Below, in pieces: positions 29,501 to 37,264 of a stretch of 64,000 bases of DNA. The stretch comes from Symbiodinium sp. CCMP2592. Taxonomy: Eukaryota > Sar > Dinophyceae > Suessiales > Symbiodiniaceae. The DNA is taken from the NCBI GenBank assembly GCA_905221615.1, contig CAJNDT010005813.1:67501-131500 (forward strand), in the 5' to 3' direction. The translations under genes and the position numbers were made by a program. The notes below the pieces were generated by a model that saw only the letters and a list, made by a program, of their open reading frames with translations, made no database searches and was not told where the DNA came from. The first letter of the stretch is position 1. The number at the start of each line of letters is the position of its first letter.

Positions 29501-32500
29501 AGCCTGTGTTCTTGAACGAGTAGCAAATCCTGTTTCCTCCTCCTCCAGATGGACTTGGAGTTCTCGTCCTCGGTGTGAAGGGTCGTTCTGGAGTCTTCTT
29601 CGAGTGACTGAACGGACACTTGTCGCCATTTCGACACCCTGCATCTGTTAAATGGAACTTGCAGCGGATTTGCTTCTTGCTTTTGTCACCTCTGTTGTCC
29701 GCTGACTCACTCCTCGTCTTCTTCTTGGGCTTCGGCTTGGTCTTCGCATGACTCTTCGCTTTGCTTTGAGGTAGTACAGGTGTTGCTTTGTCCGGCTTGG
29801 TCGGCGAAGCCTTGACCTTTGCGGATGGAGCTGCGGTAGGCGTAGGTTTCTCAGGTACCTTGGCCGGTGCAGCCAGCAAATCCTTGCCCTCAAGCATCTG
29901 GCGCAAGCCAATTTGAGTCTGAGTGAGATTTGACTGTTCTCGTTTCCGCATGATGGTACGATCAATGATCTTCATCAGGTTGTCGTACGATCGCTCTTCA
30001 TGATTGTAGGGCAGGTGCTCATAGTGCATGCCCAAGTCCATTTTCATTGCGGGCGAGTCCTTGATCTTGCTGTACAAGCAATCACGGAGAGCTGTTTTGG
30101 ATGGAATGTCCTCTGGTCTCATCCGTCCCAGAACTTCCAACCACGTCTGCTTGAACGTATGAAGCTTGTTGTCGCCTTGGTACTGGAGCTTCACCAAATA
30201 CTCAAGAGTGATGATCATGTCAAGACGATCATGCGTTCGAAAACTTTCGTACATCATCGCGATGACTTGTCGTCCTTTGATGATCTTCACGTCAGGCCTG
30301 CTGATGTAATCGTTGGCCTTCCGGTTCACCTCGAGGTACAGGTCAGCTGATTTGTCACCACCGGCACGTAGCATTGCGACCATGGCGATCCCCAATTTGA
30401 CGTCTATGCTCTTGAACTTCTTGTGTCCTGAATCATTCAATGCTTCGACCTCAGGGAATGGGTTGAACGCTGGTGCCAGCCATAACATCCAGTCCTCATG
30501 ATGTGGGTCGGCTGATGCCCCTAAGACATTTGCCGTGCACACAGATCGCCAGTTGTTGAGATGAGTGAGAGTAGGCCATGGAGGAACAGTAACTTTGTCG
30601 GCTTCCCTCCTGGAAATTCTCACCTCTGTGACGTCAGGATCCGCATCTCCATCAGGATCACGCGCATGCGAACCAGGATCCGATTCGGGTTTGCCCCCTC
30701 CACCTTTCTTCTTGTCATCATCGTCGTCAGGCGGATCTGGAGGATCATACCCCGTGCCGGTACCTTCATCATGCTCTTCCTCTCCATTCTCGTCGCCAGC
30801 TTCGTCACCGTCATCGTCTCCATTGTTTTCTTGAATCGTTTCAGCGAATAATCTCCACTCATCACGATCAGCTCTGAGACGTTGTTCGGCTTTCTGAGCC
30901 TTGAGTACTCCACTACGCAGATCAGCAATCTTCTCCTCGTACTGTTCCGCGATCTCTTTCTCGATCTGACGCCTCCTTGCCTCATGGATGGAATCGTCAT
31001 AGGCGACAGGGGGCCCAACGAGGTCGTTGCCCTTAGTAGATGCGGTGACACCGTCGATGCCAACAGGTCTTGAGGAGCTGGCGGATGCTGTGGACTTCGA
31101 TCCCAACATCCCGCGATCCCCCAAGAGTTCGCGTAGCTGTCGATCACGCACGGTTGCCGCATCACTTTTCCCATGAAATCCGCTTGGTATGCCAAACAAC
31201 GTGGCTGCACTATGCGTGGAACGCGCAAGCGCTGGACTGCTAATACCTGGCACGTGGTGCTCGGGCATTGCATCCGCCACGATTGGCATTGAACTGCGGC
31301 CAGTGAAGAAGTTTCCACCGGTGAATGGAATTCCGTCCATCACAAGGTTCTTGTCCTTGTCGGATTCCGAGAATGCGAACTTCTCTTTGGCGACTGGACT
31401 AACTTGACTTGGGGACCGTATTTCAGGGGATCGTACCTCATCTCCTACGGAAAATGCAGGCATTACATCCTTTCCTACGTTCTCCCAGCCAGACTCAGTA
31501 GTCCTCGAAGACATGGGCATGCTCGAAGGTCGCGTCGCTTCCCTTTGAGTAGAGTTTCGCGCTGCCTCCAATTCGCTGCGTGTCCTCGCTTGAAGATCTT
31601 CTTGCGCTTTGAGCGTTTTCCTGAGTTCACTCAGCTCGTCGTGCAAGGTAGGCAGTGATCGCCTTGCATGATCTTCATTCTGATGAAGTCGTTCCTCTGC
31701 TTCTTGCATCCTCTTCACAGCCATTCTGCGGTACTCTTCCTCTTCACCAAGACGTTCACGAAGCCGAAATCGTTCTTGTTCAATGGCTGCGCTGTTTCCA
31801 GCTAGCCCTTGGATCTCGTTCACGGCCCGCAACTCCTGGTTCTTGACCAAGTGGAATCGTTCCTGCATTGCTTGTAAGGCTTGTTCCGAACTTGCTGTGT
31901 TTGATCGGAGGACCAAGTTCTCTCTGGCGTGTTCATGAAGTTCATGAGTCAGACGCTCATACTCACGTGCCATAAGCTCACCATCACCTTGCGCTCTTGC
32001 CTCCAGCTGCACAAAGTTGGTGGCTGCCTCCGTGCGGAACACGTGTAGCTGTTGAGCTAAATCCTCGGCAACGGCATGTGCTTGACGTTGTTGAGCAGAG
32101 TTCTGTTCATCCATGCGAAACAAAGCTGTTTCATAGTCTCGCTTCATCTCCTGATTGATATTGTTGATGTGCCTCATGGCTAAGCATGCATGGTCACGTT
32201 GTCGTTCCAATTCTTCAATGCGAATTCCAGATCCTTCATCTTCTTGTTGCATCTCTTTGATCTTGTCCATCAGGGTCTGCACGATTCCTTCGTATTCTTG
32301 CACCTGACTGCGATAGTACATCTGCTGTGCAAGGTTCGATGCTTCGAACTGTTGCGAAATCGTCAGCTCCTGGTAGGCATTCGGACCGTCAGCTATTGCA
32401 GGCGTGGCCACGGATGATGCATCACCACGTGCAGGAATCGTATCCAGAGTCATGTCCAGATCATCAGAATCGCGTGGTTGATTGGTAACCATCCGATTCC

Positions 32501-32915
32501 AAGTCATGGACTTGTCACGCCCACGTGTAGCCGAAGTCCTCGATCGTGCTGAAGAGCTTCTCGAAGATGATGGTCTTGACTTCTTCTCCAAGGTCTTGAC
32601 TCCTTTGTCCTTAGCCCTGGACGTAGTCCGAGGTGCCTGAAAACCAGACGCTTCGGCCCGTCGTTCTGAAGCCTTACCCGTCCTCGAACCTGTGGATGTC
32701 GGACGTGAAGGCGTAGATGCTCTTGGTAGACTCTTTGCTTTCCCCTTGGGAACTGCCTTTGCAATGGCAAGCGCAGAAGATTGACCTTTGTCATCTTCTG
32801 TGGAGCTATCAACGGATTGCACCACTGTGTCATCAGCTGTTGACTCACCAACAGCTGGCGCTGCCACATCGGCACCGAAAGTCATTGTCGTATCTTGACT
32901 TGATCCTGAGTTCAT
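26478..32915 (-). CDS. Gag-protease-integrase polyprotein of element 2
   Basis: 2145 codons starting 50 nt inside the primer site. Residues 1-170 are Ser/Lys-rich; about 180-470 form a long coiled coil (Glu/Gln/Arg-rich heptads); an acidic run precedes the gag core (about 760-1010, WPTLTHLNNWRSV). Two CCCH fingers follow near 1083 and 1130 (CX8CX5CX3H and CX7CX4CX3H), not the usual CCHC knuckle. Protease has LMDTGCGHDLIS near 1375. Integrase has HLCTHRYRNPYCESC near 1611, FDFLD (about 1655), YSDEAPEF (about 1716) and SLAERSNQE (about 1748) as the D,D,E set. An acidic/basic C-terminus ends in KKDRKKAR. Confidence 0.93.
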   Translation of the reverse strand: MNSGSSQDTTMTFGADVAAPAVGESTADDTVVQSVDSSTEDDKGQSSALAIAKAVPKGKAKSLPRASTPSRPTSTGSRTGKASERRAEASGFQAPRTTSRAKDKGVKTLEKKSRPSSSRSSSARSRTSATRGRDKSMTWNRMVTNQPRDSDDLDMTLDTIPARGDASSVATPAIADGPNAYQELTISQQFEASNLAQQMYYRSQVQEYEGIVQTLMDKIKEMQQEDEGSGIRIEELERQRDHACLAMRHINNINQEMKRDYETALFRMDEQNSAQQRQAHAVAEDLAQQLHVFRTEAATNFVQLEARAQGDGELMAREYERLTHELHEHARENLVLRSNTASSEQALQAMQERFHLVKNQELRAVNEIQGLAGNSAAIEQERFRLRERLGEEEEYRRMAVKRMQEAEERLHQNEDHARRSLPTLHDELSELRKTLKAQEDLQARTRSELEAARNSTQREATRPSSMPMSSRTTESGWENVGKDVMPAFSVGDEVRSPEIRSPSQVSPVAKEKFAFSESDKDKNLVMDGIPFTGGNFFTGRSSMPIVADAMPEHHVPGISSPALARSTHSAATLFGIPSGFHGKSDAATVRDRQLRELLGDRGMLGSKSTASASSSRPVGIDGVTASTKGNDLVGPPVAYDDSIHEARRRQIEKEIAEQYEEKIADLRSGVLKAQKAEQRLRADRDEWRLFAETIQENNGDDDGDEAGDENGEEEHDEGTGTGYDPPDPPDDDDDKKKGGGGKPESDPGSHARDPDGDADPDVTEVRISRREADKVTVPPWPTLTHLNNWRSVCTANVLGASADPHHEDWMLWLAPAFNPFPEVEALNDSGHKKFKSIDVKLGIAMVAMLRAGGDKSADLYLEVNRKANDYISRPDVKIIKGRQVIAMMYESFRTHDRLDMIITLEYLVKLQYQGDNKLHTFKQTWLEVLGRMRPEDIPSKTALRDCLYSKIKDSPAMKMDLGMHYEHLPYNHEERSYDNLMKIIDRTIMRKREQSNLTQTQIGLRQMLEGKDLLAAPAKVPEKPTPTAAPSAKVKASPTKPDKATPVLPQSKAKSHAKTKPKPKKKTRSESADNRGDKSKKQIRCKFHLTDAGCRNGDKCPFSHSKKTPERPFTPRTRTPSPSGGGGNRICYSFKNTGSCSRENCPFKHEAAATPAPEPKAKAKAKSEAKAAPAKPNAKAKALPAAPAIRLCRRWNPSAPAIWKRSSRQDEEESDCPSVDSDADSDCSTDDESSGTTTSTRKVTKRNVTFANDVKFISSCPRRSKKDKERKVKYVDMEAFVNDEDRAVSLEFAKHKARLRAQIMRDMVDDGDDQRGDRVSFVRIPGTSRVEEVSFYDGEDSIVERELDAAHSKRIINQGLFKCMVQPVILKKKIKFLMDTGCGHDLISQKKIEKHSLETLVTPEPISFQTANGITDTDLVSNFQTESFEEPINAYVLDDTPSVLSIGKRCMNFNYGFVWPPGREPFMINPQGKRISLFVNGDIPYVRAGSSKSLVHDDPEAKAITEIFKGALTAGNVDVSVAAAAEAAPSEIEAEEEGDDHERPPDPEPQEPPIEEVPESEAGRPPDDDEGKGVGEIPLDGDDEVIIDVEGDGAPSRKARVGTLKAEAKTLAHLCTHRYRNPYCESCIRAKMKHLRTQRGAFQRVIKHWGDLVTFDFLDMRKAAEAGIGLDDGAREVLVIRDIATKMIAAIPTASRSTDEVVMAIRRLMGRRKIHMAYSDEAPEFDSAMAQLKIVIDHSLPGKPSNNSLAERSNQEVINTVAASMLHAGLPAQYWSFALNCVMQNLNVEDVEGDGDSAWKRMTGKDFEGKAIPFGAKVFFKPTDTRPKTYGNKFDPKGIPGIFAGYIITAGQGWSKKYRVWDMKEFANANLSMDASVPRKLMRPYETEVIYFPEEITFPLKAEYERMNSTIEGLRDNVDLAGKEIKDVDDGGDGPPGGDGDDGDDDDPSGLLPPPDPGEDPDLQDIDPSDIEAEPLGEVFKSAEHEAIDAIGDKRLEELDEELGLRAAPPPSEPKVTGKDRRSPREVGPTGRLIPEGDIEEPGEIIKILKEKKLAPEEIEHWSTGKKGDGIVYLTDDGEACKIDKRGVPYKIRSDGRRTLPTRRPIHSYSPEAWKKMSEAEKKAAYKKEKRDKARVAKKDRKKAR

Positions 32916-32965
32916 TGTGGTCGTAGTAGATCAAGTAGTCGTTGCTGTAGAAAGGCAGAGCCGCG

Positions 32966-32979
32966 TACGGCTGATAACC
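32966..32979 (-). promoter_or_regulatory. Primer-binding site of element 2
   Basis: GGTTATCAGCCGTA on the sense strand abuts the 5' LTR, identical to the 14-mer in elements 1 and 3. It resembles the copia half-tRNA primer site. Confidence 0.8.
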
Positions 32980-33411
32980 TGCGTGGGGGATTTATCTCGA
33001 CTTGGTTGCTGCTCTCCCCACCAGAGCTGTAATGAATGTAGGTGTGGCTGGCTAGCACTCTCCACAGACTGGACCCTGTCTCTCTCTCGTACTCCCACAC
33101 GTGCGATCCTATGCAGGCAGAACCGGCGGCCGTTCCTTTTGCACTCACTGCCGGCGGCGGTTCGTCTGTGCAACGGGATAGCTCTGATGGCTCAGGATAG
33201 AAGACACATATAGCACTTAGCTATGGGCATTGACTTGAGCCAAACGTTGCGTTGGCGGTCACATAGAAAGGTAAAGACGAGGGATGCGTAGCATGCCCCC
33301 TAGAGTCGAGGGACGCGTAGCGTGCCCCCTTCTCCTGCACTTTACACGGTCTTGCTCACAGCTCTTATAGTGACACCTTAGAACTTGACAAGGCATCGCA
33401 GTCCGTTCGCA
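32980..33411 (-). repeat. 5' LTR of element 2
   Basis: 432 bp. Differences from the 3' LTR are single substitutions in the ATTGATC/ATTTATC, AATATAG/AATGTAG and CTGATTG/CTGATGG words. The word CTTGAGCCAAA is at 33234-33244. The outer end at 33411 coincides exactly with the start of the TAGC-dense block. Confidence 0.95.
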
Positions 33412-33920
33412 GATAGCATCCGAGACTTTATGCTGCACTAGCAGGAATCGAAGCTCGCTGCTTCCGAGGGCTAGCTTCTTCGCCAGAGCCTCTGCCATGG
33501 TAGCAGGCACGACGGGCCCTACGCCACCCTAGGGAAAAATTTCAAGGGAAAAATTCCTGCTAGCACATTGGGGAAAAGCTCCCAGCGTGAGAGTGTGTCC
33601 GGGAGTGCCAGTCGATAGCTTTCGCTGAAAGGGGTCGCTGCAGCAGAGAGCGGCCCTAGCAGCCCCACCGACCCCGGCCCCTTCCCCCCAAAACCCTCGA
33701 CACTCTCTCGCTCTAGCCTTCCCTTCTTTCTGGCTGCCGACATGTGTGTAGCATGACTGTAGCGCGCACACACTGGCAACTGTAGCGAGGGACGACCCTG
33801 ACTTTTGCTGCGGCTAGCGGTCGGCAGCAGAGGGCGCTGCAAGAGTAGCCGCGTGCAAAGACAAAAGTAGCGGGTGCAGGTAGCGAGGCCGGGGCCTGTA
33901 GCGAGGGAGGGCTGCCCTTT

Positions 33921-34220
33921 TTAGCGGCCGCCCCAGTCCTCCCCGCGGCTCCACTGCTTGCACCCATCACAGCAGTGAGTAGCGTGGTCGTCGCACTTGA
34001 ACCACATCCGCCTGTTACAGGCTCTTAGCGAACAGACCTCACAGGTCGTAGCGCACCTGAAAATACAGGCGTTAGCGTCCCAGTGGCCGAGGGAGTAGCG
34101 GCAGCGACCAGGCTGGTACTGCGCATAGCAGCTTGGCAACAGCATGGCCAGCAACTCGCTAGCGCGCTCCCCCTGGGGCGTGTTAGCGGGAGGGTGGGCG
34201 TAGCGACACATAAGTGCCAC
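33921..34220 (-). CDS. Cys/His-rich C-terminal segment, shifted frame
   Basis: About 95 codons with CRYSLGHWDANACIFRC, CEVCSLRAC and CDDHATHCCDGC, a density of Cys and His pointing to zinc binding. It probably continues the protein of 34025-35545, whose own last ~75 residues look like a wrong-frame reading. The frame change would lie near 34,225. I recognise no named family. Confidence 0.5.
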   Translation of the reverse strand: MALMCRYAHPPANTPQGERASELLAMLLPSCYAQYQPGRCRYSLGHWDANACIFRCATTCEVCSLRACNRRMWFKCDDHATHCCDGCKQWSRGEDWGGR

Positions 34221-35545
34221 TCCCGCCCTAGCGAGTAGAGGTGCTCTCCACTGTGGATAGCGCTCTTCAGAAGCGTGCCGTCGGCACCTTTGCCGTAGCG
34301 GGGGTTTGGCCCCTTGCCTTTCCCCTTCTCATAGCGCTGGTCCCAGGAACCCAGCGGCCACAGATCGTGGTCAATAGCGGACCACGAGAGCTCGAGGTAC
34401 CAGTAGCTCTTCCCTTTGGGAAGACTGTTAGCGTGGGCCCCCGGGGGGGGCCTGGCTCGCCCCTTTAGCGCCACACTCACTGGCGTGCCCTTAGCGTCCC
34501 GGACGTTATCGGGCATGCCCCCCGCCTGCTCGATAGCACGGTCCTGCTGGAGCTCGCGGCGTAGCAACTCCAGGTAGTCCTCGAATAGCGTGCCACGTGT
34601 AGTCGAACACATTGATTGTAGCGGCCGGCTGGCCTTGCCCTCGGCCGGCTTGCCCTTAGCGCCCTTCTCGCCTCGGCCTCGGCTCGGGCTGGTAGCGCGA
34701 GGGAACGAGGGGCTAGCGGCCCGCGGCCCGGTCTCCATGAACCTCCTAGCGGCCGACTCCGCCGGCGTAGGGTCCACGCTAGCCGGTGCCGTGGCGGCGG
34801 CGGCAGTAGCGGCCACCGGTGCAGGGTCGGCACTGCTTGTAGCGGTGGCATCTCTGGTAGCGGCCTCCTCTGCGGCCTGCAGGGAGGCTTTGCTAGCGGC
34901 CACCGCCTGCTGGTACTCCTGCTCGGCGGCCTGCTCCTCTTTAGCGAGCCGCTCCGCGGCCTCCTTCCGCTTTTGCTCTAGCGCGGCCGCTGCGACTCTC
35001 TGGTCGTGCTCGGCCTTTTTCTCTAGCGCCAGCTTAGCTGCTATGGCCTCCGCCTCCTTGCGGGCCTTGGCCTTCGCAGCGCTAGCGGCCGCGTTGGCTG
35101 CGGCGAGCTGGTCTGCTGCAGCGGCGGCCTCTGTATAGCGGCGGCCCGCGGACATAGCGGCATCCAGGCTAGCGATGTCCTCCTGGGACAGGTCGGCCCA
35201 GCTAGTAGCGGACAGAACTCGCCGCTCCATCAGGTTAGCGGGGCTCTGTTGGCGGAGCCCGGCCCCTATCCACTTCCGTGGCGGGGACTCTTTGTCTAGC
35301 ATCTCGATCGCCTCTTGGGACATAGCGATCAGCTCTTGTAGCAGAGGCTTGTCGAGGTAGCGGGGCAGCCCCTCGGCGCACTCCGACGGCCGAAACCGTA
35401 GCGCCTTCCGCAGACCACGGAGGGTCTCCGGGAGGTAGTCTCCACTAGCGGGCTCCTCTGCCGTAGCGGGGCCACCTGGTGGCCCTGCGCCCTTGGGCGC
35501 TGTAGCTCCGTTTGCCTTTTTGTCCCATAGCGGTCCCCAAGGCAC
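34025..35545 (-). CDS. Ala-rich coiled-coil protein in the TAGC block
   Basis: 506 codons with a GTG first codon, so the true start is uncertain. Residues 30-130 look globular (PETLRGLRKALRF, LLQELIAMSQEAIEML). About 140-235 are an Ala/Lys/Glu-rich helical coiled coil. About 235-310 are Ala/Pro/Thr low complexity followed by a basic Gly/Lys stretch. About 320-430 include RGTLFEDYLELLRRELQQD and KSYWYLELSW. A gag-like structural role or a host gene are both possible; no family is recognised. Part of its high Ala content comes from GCT codons inside the GCTA (TAGC complement) words. Confidence 0.55.
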   Translation of the reverse strand: MPWGPLWDKKANGATAPKGAGPPGGPATAEEPASGDYLPETLRGLRKALRFRPSECAEGLPRYLDKPLLQELIAMSQEAIEMLDKESPPRKWIGAGLRQQSPANLMERRVLSATSWADLSQEDIASLDAAMSAGRRYTEAAAAADQLAAANAAASAAKAKARKEAEAIAAKLALEKKAEHDQRVAAAALEQKRKEAAERLAKEEQAAEQEYQQAVAASKASLQAAEEAATRDATATSSADPAPVAATAAAATAPASVDPTPAESAARRFMETGPRAASPSFPRATSPSRGRGEKGAKGKPAEGKASRPLQSMCSTTRGTLFEDYLELLRRELQQDRAIEQAGGMPDNVRDAKGTPVSVALKGRARPPPGAHANSLPKGKSYWYLELSWSAIDHDLWPLGSWDQRYEKGKGKGPNPRYGKGADGTLLKSAIHSGEHLYSLGREWHLCVATPTLPLTRPRGSALASCWPCCCQAAMRSTSLVAAATPSATGTLTPVFSGALRPVRSVR

Positions 35546-36035
35546 GGATCAGGTGAAACGGCTAAAGAAAATCTAGCTACCCCAAGGTAGCGAAGCCGAA
35601 GGCTACCCGTGGGAGGAGGTTTAGCACAGTCACTGGCTCCTGCGCCTAGCTCCTTTGTAGCCCTGTTGCCTCGCGGGTGCAAAGCCCGCACATTTCGTAG
35701 CGCCTTCCTCCGCTCCTTAGCTCCTTCCTGCAAGACGGACCTGGCGCAAGCACTGGCTCCTCACCTAGCTCCTGTGTTCCCTGGGTGGCCAGAAGAGGGG
35801 TCGCCCGGCCCCGGTTTCCTAGCGCCTGCCTTCGCTCCTTGCTCCTCCTGCAAGACACTAGCGGAACACGAAAGCACAACACAGGCAACAGCAAGTGACA
35901 TGTAGCAAGAACGTGGTTCCCTCCACTCTCTTCTTTCTCCCCCCCCCCCCCTCCGCCCCCCGGCCCACAAGAAGGCCCCCACCCTCCCCCTCCCAAGCAC
36001 ACCCCCTCAAAAATTTAGCGGCGTTTCGCAAAGCA

Positions 36036-36314
<279 letters not shown>

Positions 36315-36400
36315 AGAGAGGGGAGAACAGTGGGTTCCGACCTAGCAGCAATTCTAGCCTTGGTGCGAGTGCGAGTTCGGCGGCTTAGCACGCCCTGCGC

Positions 36401-37264
36401 TCAAGGATGACTGCTAGCGGACCCCGGTGCGTGATCCTCTGGGGCCTCGTCATCTTCCGAGTTAGCGAGCGATCCTTCGCTAGCGTCTCCTTCGGAGATA
36501 GCCCCTTGGTTCGGCCAGCATAGCTTGCACACATGTGTGTACTCGTGCGGCTCCGGAACCGAATCAAAAATCCTAGCGTTGCGGAAGGCACGTCGCTTCC
36601 CCATCCAACAACCTGTAGCGCCCGCTTTGTGCAGGCGGAAAATAGCACCTGGGACCTCTACGATCACATAGCTGCCCTGGCTGCGGTCGGGAACCCTGGC
36701 CTGCTTCTTAGCGGGCCGTTCCACGACCTCTGCCGAGGCCTCGGAGCTACTCCCGGCCACTAGCGGTTCCGCGGGCTCTTCCGGTCCCTCGGGAACCTCT
36801 AGCTCTTCCGCCTCGGTCGGGACTCCTAGCAGGCCCTCCATCCAGATCTTCCGCAGCCTCGCCGCCATGTGGATAGCCTGGCTGTGGGTTAGCTTGGCCC
36901 TTTCTTCTAGCCAGGGCTCGAGGTCCGCGGCGATTTCACGCTCGTCGAGCGCCTCGTAGCGGTCGTCCCCCCTAGCTGTCTTAGCGAAGAGAGCTTGGAG
37001 ACGGGACACCCTACCCGCAAAGGATCTAGCGTACACGTCGGACCCCTCGGGTTTCCAACGCCCTAGCAGATCCTTGTCTTGCGGGGGGATCTCCTTTAGC
37101 GCCAAACCTGTTGGTAGCACCGAGCGCTCACTGTGCTCCGTCCAGTAGCCCTGGACCTCCCGTGGGTAGCCCATGATAGCCAGCAGCCCCGCGGTTGCCA
37201 CCATAGCGTCCGCATAGGTAGCCATCTTCTTCTCCAGTTGCCCCGCCCGGCCCAGCCGCGGCAT
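36401..37264 (-). CDS. Tyrosine recombinase, C-terminal catalytic half
   Basis: 287 codons. EHSERSVLP gives the H-x-x-R pair (residues 44 and 47). LLGRWKPEGSDVYARS gives the box II Trp (70) and nucleophile Tyr (78). After the catalytic domain comes a helical segment, an acidic linker, and a C-terminal Cys motif (YTHVCKLCWP). The catalytic Arg and Lys of box I are in the overlapping ORF 37096-38592 in another frame. In-frame sequence before the first Met (RYYARDYL) shows that homology runs across the break near 37,265-37,300. Such enzymes cut and rejoin DNA through a 3'-phosphotyrosine. It is Crypton- or DIRS-like; no RT accompanies it. Confidence 0.8.
   Translation of the reverse strand: MPRLGRAGQLEKKMATYADAMVATAGLLAIMGYPREVQGYWTEHSERSVLPTGLALKEIPPQDKDLLGRWKPEGSDVYARSFAGRVSRLQALFAKTARGDDRYEALDEREIAADLEPWLEERAKLTHSQAIHMAARLRKIWMEGLLGVPTEAEELEVPEGPEEPAEPLVAGSSSEASAEVVERPAKKQARVPDRSQGSYVIVEVPGAIFRLHKAGATGCWMGKRRAFRNARIFDSVPEPHEYTHVCKLCWPNQGAISEGDASEGSLANSEDDEAPEDHAPGSASSHP

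Larger units (their letters stand above)
13731..33411 (-). mobile_element. Element 2: giant (19.7 kb) Ty1/copia-type LTR retrotransposon
   Basis: 432-bp LTRs at both ends (TG…CA), primer site next to the 5' LTR and a G-run polypurine tract next to the 3' LTR delimit one minus-strand element. Order from the 5' end: gag with coiled coil and two CCCH fingers, protease, integrase (one ORF), RT (second ORF), RNase H with a long C-terminal extension (third ORF), then about 7.5 kb of further coding sequence with zinc motifs and a Tpt1/KptA-like domain. The LTRs differ at three sites, so insertion is recent. Flanks show no target-site duplication, which suggests recombination between elements or rearrangement. 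I found no internal LTR copies to support a nested insertion. Confidence 0.85.
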
